Positions 16,960 through 24,614 of a stretch of DNA of 64,000 nt are shown here, piece after piece. The DNA comes from Fusobacteria bacterium ZRK30 (GTDB lineage Bacteria; Fusobacteriota; Fusobacteriia; Fusobacteriales; Fusobacteriaceae). The position numbers were made by a program, and so were the translations under genes. Location: the NCBI GenBank assembly GCA_024628785.1, contig CP102405.1:1550001-1614000 (forward strand). Direction: 5' to 3'. The notes below the pieces were generated by a model. That model ran no database searches. It was not told the origin of the DNA and saw only the letters and a list, made by a program, of their open reading frames with translations. The first letter of the stretch is position 1. Each line of letters opens with the position of its first letter.

Positions 16960-17124
16960 GTAATAATCTCCTATGTAAAATTTTATTTTATTATTTATTA
17001 TATTACATCTTGAAGTAATTACAAACTTTTTATAGGATAAATATATTTTATTTGTTTACTATATTTGCTTTATATTGATAGTGTGTTAGAATGTGAAGAG
17101 GGAAATCGAACAAAAGGAGTTACT

Positions 17125-17736
17125 ATGAACAAAACTGTAGGGAATCGTATAAAAAAATTAAGAACTAAAAGAAAAATGACATTAAAAGAATTAAGTTTAC
17201 TTTCAGATCTTTCGGTAGGATTTTTATCACAATTGGAGAGAGGAATGACCAGTGTTGCAATTGATGATCTGGAAAAATTATCGAAGATATTTGACGTTGA
17301 TATAAGTTTCTTTTTTACTCATGCAACAAATGAAAAAAGTTATGTAATGAAATCTTATGAAAGAAGAGTTTCACCAATTGCCAGAGGTAACTCTATTCAA
17401 TATTATCTTTCCAAAGTAATAGAGGATAAACAACTGCTTCCAAGGCTCATTGAGCTTTTACCGGGACAGAAAAGTTCTGCTTTAGAAAGAGAACATGAAC
17501 ATGAGGGAGAGGAGTTTATATATGTATTGGAAGGTATACTTACCCTTGTAGTAGACGGAGTAAAAACGGATCTATATCCAGAGTATACTGCACATTATTT
17601 AACATCATCTCCCCATAACTGGATAAATAATACCAATAAGACGGTTAAATTTATTACTGTGAATACTCCTAATTTTTTAATAGATACAGACGGAGAGTTA
17701 TTTTATAAGAGTCCTGACAAAGAAATAGATGAATAA
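17125..17736 (+). CDS. XRE family regulator with C-terminal cupin sensor
   Basis: 203 residues from the ATG at 17125 behind AAAGGAG. Helix-turn-helix at residues 4-60 (GNRIKKLRTKRKMTLKELS, SVGFLSQLERG) of the Xre/Cro type, joined to a cupin beta-barrel with EHEHEGEEFIYVLEGIL that includes likely metal ligands. The HTH-cupin pairing is typical of regulators of amino acid or polyamine use such as PuuR, where the cupin senses a small ligand. The target is unknown; proC starts divergently about 165 nt away. Confidence 0.85.
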   Translation: MNKTVGNRIKKLRTKRKMTLKELSLLSDLSVGFLSQLERGMTSVAIDDLEKLSKIFDVDISFFFTHATNEKSYVMKSYERRVSPIARGNSIQYYLSKVIEDKQLLPRLIELLPGQKSSALEREHEHEGEEFIYVLEGILTLVVDGVKTDLYPEYTAHYLTSSPHNWINNTNKTVKFITVNTPNFLIDTDGELFYKSPDKEIDE

Positions 17737-17773
17737 AAAAATTCTCATAGATATATCTATGAGAATTTTTTTT
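17737..17773. terminator. Bidirectional terminator
   Basis: AATTCTCATAGATA is followed directly by its complement; A and T runs flank the stem on both sides. It separates the convergent regulator and pilin-like genes. Confidence 0.85.
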
Positions 17774-18788
17774 AATTATCCAGTTTAACTTTTACAGTAA
17801 AATTATCGATTAGATTTCCTACCGACAGGCTGCTGCTTGCTGAGTCAATAGAATCCAAAGAGAATCTGGTAACTGTTTGTCCTTCAGGAACTACGTACTC
17901 CTGAGTATAGGTTACCCATCCGCTATTTCCAGTTGTCATAGTTTCCTGGATATCTAGATTACTGTCAGGACCGCCTACACTTAATGAAGCAGTATCTGTT
18001 CCCGTTCTTCCCCTATGGCTGACAGACCACACTAAAGTAGTCCCAGGGATGGTAACAACATCCTGATATAAAGAAGCAACCTGGTTTGCATTTAATTCTA
18101 GAAAATAATCTCCATCCACAGCATTTACTCCTTGAAAGCCGTCTTTCCATACTTCTATTTTTTTATCTGTAGCAGTAGTCTGCCAATGTTCAATCTCGTC
18201 TTCATTAAAAAGACTCCACGTATTAACAGATCTAGGAAGTGTTTCAAAACTTGGATTATTTATATATTTTCCATCGTCATCAACTGCCATAGCTGCAGTA
18301 TCTCCTACATCCTCTAAATTTTGAAGATCCTCTAAGGTTACAAAACCTTCTTCTTTCCAGATTTCATATACTTTGTCGTAGGTATATGCCCCGTTAGGAA
18401 GGTTGGCATAGATTTCACCCTTAGTTCGATTATAAAACCATCCTCCTGTATTATCTCTTATTCCAACAACTCTATCTGTATCACCATGAGAACCATTATT
18501 ATCTGAAAATGCTTCAGTAGGATGAATGTCAAATTGATTCAGTAAATTCACATCGTTGGAACCCAGGTTAGGAAATTCATCGGTAAAGTTGCTGTCGATG
18601 GAGAGTTTTGACCTAATTAAACCTAACTTATGCTGTACCTTTGCGACCTTGCCTTTGGCCAGTTCTTTTCTGAGCTTTGGTACAAGGGTAGTAGCTAATA
18701 ATCCTATTATTCCTATTACTATCAATAGTTCTATCATGGTAAAACCAAGATTTTTTTTATAGGGGTTTGAAGAATAGGTGTTATCCAT
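17772..18788 (-). CDS. Type IV pilin-like / pseudopilin protein with jelly-roll C-terminal domain
   Basis: 338 residues. The prepilin signal is clear: a short basic leader, then NLGFTMIELLIVIGIIGLLA, with cleavage expected after Gly and Glu at +5 of the mature protein, and a long hydrophobic helix. Residues about 40-150 look like the head of a GspG-type pseudopilin. From about 178 (NPSFETLPRSVNTWS) the rest is beta-rich and ends in GNLIDNFTVKV, with DGDYFLELNANQ in the middle; this is the pattern of DUF642/CBM-like jelly-roll domains that bind carbohydrate. No other pilus or type II secretion gene lies nearby. The fusion implies a pilus-tip or surface adhesin; function is inferred. Confidence 0.75.
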   Translation of the reverse strand: MDNTYSSNPYKKNLGFTMIELLIVIGIIGLLATTLVPKLRKELAKGKVAKVQHKLGLIRSKLSIDSNFTDEFPNLGSNDVNLLNQFDIHPTEAFSDNNGSHGDTDRVVGIRDNTGGWFYNRTKGEIYANLPNGAYTYDKVYEIWKEEGFVTLEDLQNLEDVGDTAAMAVDDDGKYINNPSFETLPRSVNTWSLFNEDEIEHWQTTATDKKIEVWKDGFQGVNAVDGDYFLELNANQVASLYQDVVTIPGTTLVWSVSHRGRTGTDTASLSVGGPDSNLDIQETMTTGNSGWVTYTQEYVVPEGQTVTRFSLDSIDSASSSLSVGNLIDNFTVKVKLDN

Positions 18789-18955
18789 AATCTTACCTCC
18801 GTTAAATATATTTACTTCTATATTACCATTTAAATTTGTATCCTTCTACATTAATTATTTTTCATTTATGTAAACAAATTTTCTTTTCTTCCATAAAGAG
18901 GGAATTTTTATGATATAATTTAGAGTAAAATAAAAAATGAGGTGAAGAATTAATT

Positions 18956-20143
18956 ATGTATACATTTAAAGATTTAGGAATAAAGAGGGAATTTGTGGAT
19001 TCTCTGAAAAAAAACGGAATCAAAACTCCTACTCCCATACAGGAGATGAGCATAGAGGCAATACTAGATAAAAAAGATATAATAGCAGAAGCACCTACAG
19101 GAACAGGAAAAACTTTAGCTTTCCTTCTGCCTATGATGAATCTGATGCAGTCTAATAATAGCGGTATCCAGGGGGTTATTATAAGTCCCACAAGGGAATT
19201 AGCTATACAAATATCGGAAGAAGCCCAAAAGATAAACTGTAATAAGATCAATATCCTAACTATCTATGGAGGAAAGGAATATTCTAAGCAGCTGAAAGAG
19301 GCAAAGGGTTCAGTAGACCTTATAGTTGCTACACCGGGAAGGTTGGTAGACTTTATCAACCAGGGATTGATAAAACTAAATACTTTAAAAACATTGGTCT
19401 TAGATGAAGTAGACCAAACACTTCTTATGGGATTTCAAAAAGAAGTGGAAATAATCTTGAATAAGAGTAATAAAAAAAGACAGACTTTGTGCTACTCAGC
19501 TACTCTTAGTAGTCAGGTAAAAAAAATAGCATATAGGATTACAAAAGACCCTCTAGTGGTAAATGTAGAGGATGAAAATAAAAATGACAAGATGAAAAAA
19601 TATTTGGTAGAAACTACAGACAGATGGAAAATAGATGCTCTTGCGACTATTTTAAATAGAACTAATCCTTTTATGGCTATTATATTTTGTAGAACCAAAG
19701 CCAGAGTAGATAAGATAGAGGCTAAGTTGGAGGAGAGAGGTTACAATGTACAAAAATTACATAGTGACATACCTCAGATTAAAAGGGAAAAAATTATAAA
19801 GTCATTTAAAAAAGCTGAGATACAATATTTGGTAGCCACAGATGTTGCATCCCGTGGACTGGATATCACAGGAGTAACCCATATATTTAATGTAGATATA
19901 CCGGAAAAAGCTGAAACATATATTCATCGTATAGGACGGACTGCCAGAGCAGGAGAAGAGGGAGAAACATATCTATTTGTAGATCCAAAAGACAGAAGAG
20001 TATTAGGAGAGATCGAATCACTCTTGGGAAAACCATTGGAGAGAGTGGAGTATGATGGAGCAAAAGATGTGGTGAATACAAATGATTCCCTTAAAAAGAA
20101 ATATAATAAAAAAATAAAAACAAGAAGCGGGGAAAGAAAATAA
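18956..20143 (+). CDS. DEAD-box RNA helicase
   Basis: 395 residues, ATG with GAGGTGAAG upstream. Both RecA-like domains are complete: Q motif TPTPIQE, motif I APTGTGKT, Ia PTRELA, Ib TPGR, II DEVD (Asp-Glu-Val-Asp instead of DEAD), III SAT, V ATDVASRGLD and VI HRIGRTARAG. It unwinds short RNA duplexes using ATP; roles in ribosome assembly or RNA turnover are usual. The C-terminal tail is short and Lys-rich. The divergent pilin-like gene shares the upstream region. Confidence 0.93.
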   Translation: MYTFKDLGIKREFVDSLKKNGIKTPTPIQEMSIEAILDKKDIIAEAPTGTGKTLAFLLPMMNLMQSNNSGIQGVIISPTRELAIQISEEAQKINCNKINILTIYGGKEYSKQLKEAKGSVDLIVATPGRLVDFINQGLIKLNTLKTLVLDEVDQTLLMGFQKEVEIILNKSNKKRQTLCYSATLSSQVKKIAYRITKDPLVVNVEDENKNDKMKKYLVETTDRWKIDALATILNRTNPFMAIIFCRTKARVDKIEAKLEERGYNVQKLHSDIPQIKREKIIKSFKKAEIQYLVATDVASRGLDITGVTHIFNVDIPEKAETYIHRIGRTARAGEEGETYLFVDPKDRRVLGEIESLLGKPLERVEYDGAKDVVNTNDSLKKKYNKKIKTRSGERK

Positions 20144-20271
20144 TTTTTTAACCTTTCTTTGATCTTCAAAAAATATTTATTTGGAAAATCTTGTTCAAAA
20201 AAAGTAGGATTTAAATTTTTTTTTCAGTATAAAAACTTTAGTGAGAAATTTATACAGGAGGAGGGGTTACT

Positions 20272-21528
20272 TTGAAGGAGAGTTTTACAATTAATCTAGG
20301 TAATTTGCTATTATCTCTATCGGAATCTATAGATATGGCAAATCAAAATTCACCGCAGCATCAATTGAGGACAGCTTTTATTGCGTTAGAATTAGCAAGA
20401 TACCTTAATTTAGATGAAGTAACTATAGAAAATATATTTATAGCTTCTTTACTGCATGATATTGGGAAAAAAATTAATTCAGAGGAAAGTATAGACTATG
20501 AATTGCAGTGTATAAGGGGGGAATTATTTGTCCAGAGGGTACCCATATTAAAAGATGCTGCCAAGATTATAAGATATCATTATTTAGATTGGAAAGACTG
20601 GAAGGGAAATATCGATAAACCATTGACTATATCTTCACAGATTATCCTCCTTGCTAACTTTGTAGATATGATGATCAGCAGAGACAGGTATATCCTCCAT
20701 CAGGTAGAAAATATATGGAAAGAACTGGCTAGATTAGAGGATGAAATATTAAACAGCAAAGTAGTAGGAGGATTTAAAGAGATCTCAACCAAGGAGGAGT
20801 TCTGGTTTGATCTGACATCTTATAGATTATATTCTATCCTTTTGCATGAAGGGCCTCTAAAGAAAAAAGAAGTTAACTTAAATGAACTTGCCAGTATGGG
20901 TGATCTTTTTAAAGATGTGATTGATTTTAAATCAAAATATACAGTAACTCATACTACAGGAGTATCAGCTTGTTCTGAGATGCTGGGGAATTTATTTGGT
21001 CTCACAGAGTTAGAGATCAAGGTGTTGAGGATAGCTGCTAATTTTCATGATTTAGGAAAGCTGATAGTTCCAAACAGTATCCTGGAAAAGAAAGGTGAAC
21101 TCACCAAAGAAGAATTTGAAATTGTTAAAAGTCATCCCTACTATACCTATCAGATTTTAAATTCTATAGGGGGACTGCATCAGATAGTACAGTGGGCATC
21201 CTACCACCATGAAAAATTGGATGGAAGCGGGTATCCGTTTCATCGTGTAGCTAAAGATTTAGATACAGGAGCTAGAATTATCGCAGTCTCAGATATATTT
21301 ATTTCCAGGATGGAGAGAAAATCATATAGAAATGAGATGGGAAAAGATAAAATATTTGAAATAATGAAAAAAATGGGGCGGAACAATTTTATAGATATGA
21401 AGTTTGTAGATCTATTATTTGATAATTATCAGATAATAGTAAACTATATACATATTAAACAGGAAAAAACTTTGGATTTTTATAGAAATTATATGGAACA
21501 TACCTGGAAAGAAGACGATCTATATTAA
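20272..21528 (+). CDS. Tandem HD-domain protein (HD plus HD-GYP)
   Basis: 418 residues starting at TTG 20272, since AGGAGGAGG is correctly placed and no ATG is near. The first HD domain (about 30-140) has SLLHDIGKKI and IIRYHY; the second (about 225-400) has NFHDLGKL, then ASYHHEKLDGSGYP, the full HD-GYP signature. HD-GYP domains hydrolyse c-di-GMP or related dinucleotides. No sensor or membrane part is seen, so regulation would be through the N-terminal HD domain or partners. Confidence 0.85.
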   Translation: MKESFTINLGNLLLSLSESIDMANQNSPQHQLRTAFIALELARYLNLDEVTIENIFIASLLHDIGKKINSEESIDYELQCIRGELFVQRVPILKDAAKIIRYHYLDWKDWKGNIDKPLTISSQIILLANFVDMMISRDRYILHQVENIWKELARLEDEILNSKVVGGFKEISTKEEFWFDLTSYRLYSILLHEGPLKKKEVNLNELASMGDLFKDVIDFKSKYTVTHTTGVSACSEMLGNLFGLTELEIKVLRIAANFHDLGKLIVPNSILEKKGELTKEEFEIVKSHPYYTYQILNSIGGLHQIVQWASYHHEKLDGSGYPFHRVAKDLDTGARIIAVSDIFISRMERKSYRNEMGKDKIFEIMKKMGRNNFIDMKFVDLLFDNYQIIVNYIHIKQEKTLDFYRNYMEHTWKEDDLY

Positions 21529-21530
21529 AT

Positions 21531-21578
21531 AAAACAAGCTGACTTTAAAGATGTTTCTTTAAAGTCAGCTTGTTTTTT
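21531..21578 (+). terminator. Terminator of the HD-domain gene
   Basis: A 20-bp stem beginning AAAACAAGCTGACTTTAAAG with a 6-nt loop ends in a T run. Confidence 0.92.
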
Positions 21579-21626
21579 AATTATCTAGGAAATTATATCA
21601 GCAAGGGTGTCATATAAATATTACCT

Positions 21627-21650
21627 GTCTGGATACAACATCATGTTACT
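21627..21650 (-). repeat. Stop-codon-proximal hairpin element, copy 1
   Basis: Read on the minus strand, GTAACATGATGTTGTATCC starts one base after the stop of the 73-aa gene. It is a diverged form of the element GCAACGTGACGTTGCATCC found just after two stop codons in the 4-hydroxybutyrate operon, and it keeps the following CCAGACA stretch. Confidence 0.6.
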
Positions 21651-21872
21651 TTAAAAATATCCATAGATTCCATATACCTGGATCATCAATTTTTTAAACT
21701 CTTCCAATTCCTCAAAGGTATTGATGACATTTAATCTGCTCCCTTTATCATCTAAAATATAAATAGTAATTTCTTTTTTTAAATTTTTTTCCATGGTGAC
21801 TAACAGTCTGTCAAATTCTAAATAATTTTGATCGTGGAGTAATTTTTTTATATCATTAATTTTAAAATTCAC
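21651..21872 (-). CDS. Small hypothetical protein downstream of leucine dehydrogenase, 73 aa
   Basis: Not recognised. The frame starts at GTG 21872, and the site TAAGGAG overlaps the stop of the preceding leucine dehydrogenase 11 nt away, so coupling is likely. The protein, MNFKINDIKKLLHDQNYLEF..., reads as helix, helix, then strand (KEITIYILDDKGSRLNVINT) and a closing helix, a plausible small alpha/beta fold, soluble, without Cys. It ends at the repeat element described at 21627. Co-transcription suggests a role linked to branched-chain amino acid use, but that is inference. Confidence 0.55.
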   Translation of the reverse strand: MNFKINDIKKLLHDQNYLEFDRLLVTMEKNLKKEITIYILDDKGSRLNVINTFEELEEFKKLMIQVYGIYGYF

Positions 21873-21883
21873 CGAATGACTCC

Positions 21884-22981
21884 TTATCTTTTTATATAAG
21901 TTCTATGTATATTTTTAATGATCTCTATTCTATACTCTGCATAGTGAGAAGCAGCAGCGTGAGTAGAGATACCTTGCTCTTTAGAAATCTTGTAGATGTC
22001 TAATAATCTGTCATAAATTAATTCAGAGTCATGAAGTGCATTAACTCTGTTATATCCTTTGATTTCATAGTAAACGTTGATCAATCCAGCAGCGTTGATA
22101 ACGTAATCTGGAGCGTAAACTATACCTTTCTCTCTTAAAACGTCAGCATGTGAGTCTTCTTTTAAAACATTGTTTGAAGATCCGGCAATAGCTTTACACT
22201 TAAATTGAGAGATAGTCTCGTCATTGATAACTCCTCCAAGTGCACAAGGAGCGAATAAATCAACATCTAATCCATAGATATCATCTGGAGCAACGAATTC
22301 AACTTCAGGATGTTCAGCTTTCATTCTAGCAATATGCTCTTCATTTACTTCAGTAAAGTAGATTTTTTTAGCTTTTTCTTCAGTATAAGTATCAGTTAAG
22401 AAATCATACCCTAATAAATATTTGATTAAGAAATAACCAGTTTGTCCTGCACCTTGTACAGCAAAAGTTTTGTCAGCTACAGAATCAGAACCGAAAGTTT
22501 CCTTTAAAGTAGCTTTTAATCCTGCGAATACTCCCCATGCAGTAACAGGTGAAGGGTTTCCACTCTTACCAGGTAATCCAACAACGTGGTCAGTTTCCAT
22601 AGATAGGAATAACATATCTTTAGTAGAGGTATTAACATCTTCAGCAGTGATATATCGACCATTTAATGATTGAACAAATCTTCCTAATCCTCTAAAATAA
22701 GCTTCAGATTTAACTTTCTTAGGATCTCCAATAAGAACAGTTTTTCCTCCACCAAGATTTAAACCAGCACAAGCAGCCTTATATGTCATACCTCTGCTAA
22801 GTCTCAAGACATCTTCGGTAGCTTCGTCCTCAGTAGCGTAGTTCCATAATCTAGTTCCACCTAAGGCAGGTCCTAGAGTAGTATCGTGGATACCCGTAAT
22901 TCCCTTTAGCTTAGTAGCTTTATCATGAAAGAATACCAATTGTTCATGTCCAAATTTTTCCATATAATCAAAAATTTTCAT
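21884..22981 (-). CDS. Leucine (branched-chain amino acid) dehydrogenase, copy 1
   Basis: 365 residues, usual length for leucine dehydrogenase; AGGAGG before the ATG. The dehydrogenase N-domain has GPALGGTRLW and NLGGGKTVLIGDP with the catalytic Lys, and the C-terminal NAD domain has AVQGAGQTGYFLIKYL. It deaminates leucine, valine and isoleucine to the 2-oxo acids, making NADH. It follows a 94%-identical copy, separated by a terminator, so the two may be expressed separately. Compared with copy 2 its differences are concentrated in the last 35 residues. Confidence 0.93.
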   Translation of the reverse strand: MKIFDYMEKFGHEQLVFFHDKATKLKGITGIHDTTLGPALGGTRLWNYATEDEATEDVLRLSRGMTYKAACAGLNLGGGKTVLIGDPKKVKSEAYFRGLGRFVQSLNGRYITAEDVNTSTKDMLFLSMETDHVVGLPGKSGNPSPVTAWGVFAGLKATLKETFGSDSVADKTFAVQGAGQTGYFLIKYLLGYDFLTDTYTEEKAKKIYFTEVNEEHIARMKAEHPEVEFVAPDDIYGLDVDLFAPCALGGVINDETISQFKCKAIAGSSNNVLKEDSHADVLREKGIVYAPDYVINAAGLINVYYEIKGYNRVNALHDSELIYDRLLDIYKISKEQGISTHAAASHYAEYRIEIIKNIHRTYIKR

Positions 22982-23061
22982 AAATACCTCCTGAAATTTA
23001 GCTGAGAATAAATTTATCTCTATTACTATAATATATCATCTTTTGAAATTTTCCAAAAAAT

Positions 23062-23093
23062 AAAGAAAAAGGAAGCAAAACTTCCTTTTCTTT
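23062..23093 (-). terminator. Terminator between the two leucine dehydrogenase genes
   Basis: AAAGAAAAAGGAAG pairs with CTTCCTTTTCTTT around a short A-rich loop, 13 nt after the upstream copy's stop on the minus strand. Confidence 0.75.
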
Positions 23094-23105
23094 ATCTAAA
23101 AACTT

Positions 23106-24203
23106 CTATCTTTTGATATAAGTTCTATTTATATTTTTCATAGTTTCCATTCTATGCTCAGCATATTGAGAAGCAGCAGCATGAGTAGAGATATTTTGCT
23201 CATTTGCAATCTTATAGATATCTAATAATCTGTCGTAGATTAATTCAGAATCATTAAGCGCATTAACTCTGTTATATCCTTTGATTTCATAGTAAACGTT
23301 GATCAATCCAGCAGCGTTGATAACGTAATCTGGAGCATAAACTATACCTTTCTCTCTTAAAACATCAGCATGTGAGTCTTCTTTTAAAACGTTGTTTGAA
23401 GATCCGGCAATAGCTTTACACTTAAATTGAGGGATAGTCTCATCGTTGATAACTCCTCCTAATGCACAAGGAGCGAATAAGTCAACATCTAACCCATAGA
23501 TATCACTTGGAGCAACGAATTCAACTTCAGGATGCTCAGCTTTCATTCTAGCAATATGCTCTTCATTAATTTCTGTAAAGTATATTTTCTTTGCTTTTTC
23601 TTTAGTATAAGTATCAGTTAAGAAATCATATCCTAATAAGTATTTGATTAAGAAATAACCAGTTTGTCCTGCACCTTGTACAGCGAAAGTCTTGTCAGCT
23701 ACTGAATCAGATCCAAAAGCTTCTTTTAAAGTAGCTTTTAATCCAGCGAATGTTCCCCAAGCAGTAACAGGTGAAGGGTTTCCACTCTTACCAGGTAATC
23801 CAACAACATGGTCAGTTTCCATAGATAAGAATAACATATCTTTAGTAGATGTATTAACATCTTCAGCAGTGATATATCTACCATTTAATGATTGAACAAA
23901 TCTTCCTAATCCTCTGAAATAAGCTTCAGATTTAACTGTTTTAGGATCTCCAATAAGAACAGTTTTTCCCCCACCAAGATTTAAACCAGCACAAGCAGCC
24001 TTATATGTCATACCTCTACTAAGTCTTAGCACATCTTCAATAGCTTCTTCTTCAGTAGCGTAGTTCCATAATCTAGTTCCACCTAAGGCAGGTCCTAAAG
24101 TAGTATCGTGAATTCCAGTAATTCCTTTTAATCCAGTAGCTTTGTCGTGAAAGAACACCAATTGCTCATGTCCAAATTTCTCCATGTAGTCAAACTTTTT
24201 CAT
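23106..24203 (-). CDS. Leucine (branched-chain amino acid) dehydrogenase, copy 2
   Basis: 365 residues, colinear with copy 1; I count about 21 differences. Same motifs: GPALGGTRLW, NLGGGKTVLIGDP and AVQGAGQTGYFL. An AAAGGGGG site lies before the ATG. The tandem pair must come from a recent duplication or from gene conversion. It is first after the long AT-rich gap toward polA, so the main promoter is probably there. Its product would feed 2-oxo acids to fermentation or, in reverse, make branched-chain amino acids. Confidence 0.93.
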   Translation of the reverse strand: MKKFDYMEKFGHEQLVFFHDKATGLKGITGIHDTTLGPALGGTRLWNYATEEEAIEDVLRLSRGMTYKAACAGLNLGGGKTVLIGDPKTVKSEAYFRGLGRFVQSLNGRYITAEDVNTSTKDMLFLSMETDHVVGLPGKSGNPSPVTAWGTFAGLKATLKEAFGSDSVADKTFAVQGAGQTGYFLIKYLLGYDFLTDTYTKEKAKKIYFTEINEEHIARMKAEHPEVEFVAPSDIYGLDVDLFAPCALGGVINDETIPQFKCKAIAGSSNNVLKEDSHADVLREKGIVYAPDYVINAAGLINVYYEIKGYNRVNALNDSELIYDRLLDIYKIANEQNISTHAAASQYAEHRMETMKNINRTYIKR

Positions 24204-24614
24204 CGTTAATCCCCCTTTGAATATATTGTTTCATTTACAAACATTTGAGTTGTTTAATTGTCACTATTAAGTTTATAATCTATTTTTTTACAAAAATCAA
24301 GGCTTTTTTTCAAAAAAATAATGTTTTTTTTTGACAAGACACATATGTACTATATTATAATTACTTTATGCGTTATATAGTCCGATAATTAGTTTATATA
24401 AAATTTAAAATAAAAATAATAAAACCAAATAAAATACATAAAATCTTTAAATAAGCTCTAAATAAAAATAATTTATGATATAATAAATAGTGATATTATT
24501 ATTTATATTTAGTTCAATTGAATCTATTTAATTTAAAAATAAAAAAATAATTAATATATTTCCACAGAATAAAACAAATAATTTAAAAATGGAAAAATAT
24601 GAGGAGAAAATAAA
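24204..24614. promoter_or_regulatory. AT-rich divergent intergenic region with a candidate polA promoter
   Basis: No gene is seen in these 411 bases. TTGACA at 24331-24336 and TATAAT at 24356-24361 (19-nt spacing) point toward polA, about 250 nt upstream of its start. The rest is nearly pure A/T. The promoter of the divergent leucine dehydrogenase must also lie here but was not resolved. Confidence 0.5.

Noticed and set aside
21651-21872. Dismissing the 73-aa frame as spurious
   Set aside because: A ribosome site overlapping the preceding stop and an 11-nt gap argue that it is a real downstream gene, so it was kept with moderate confidence.
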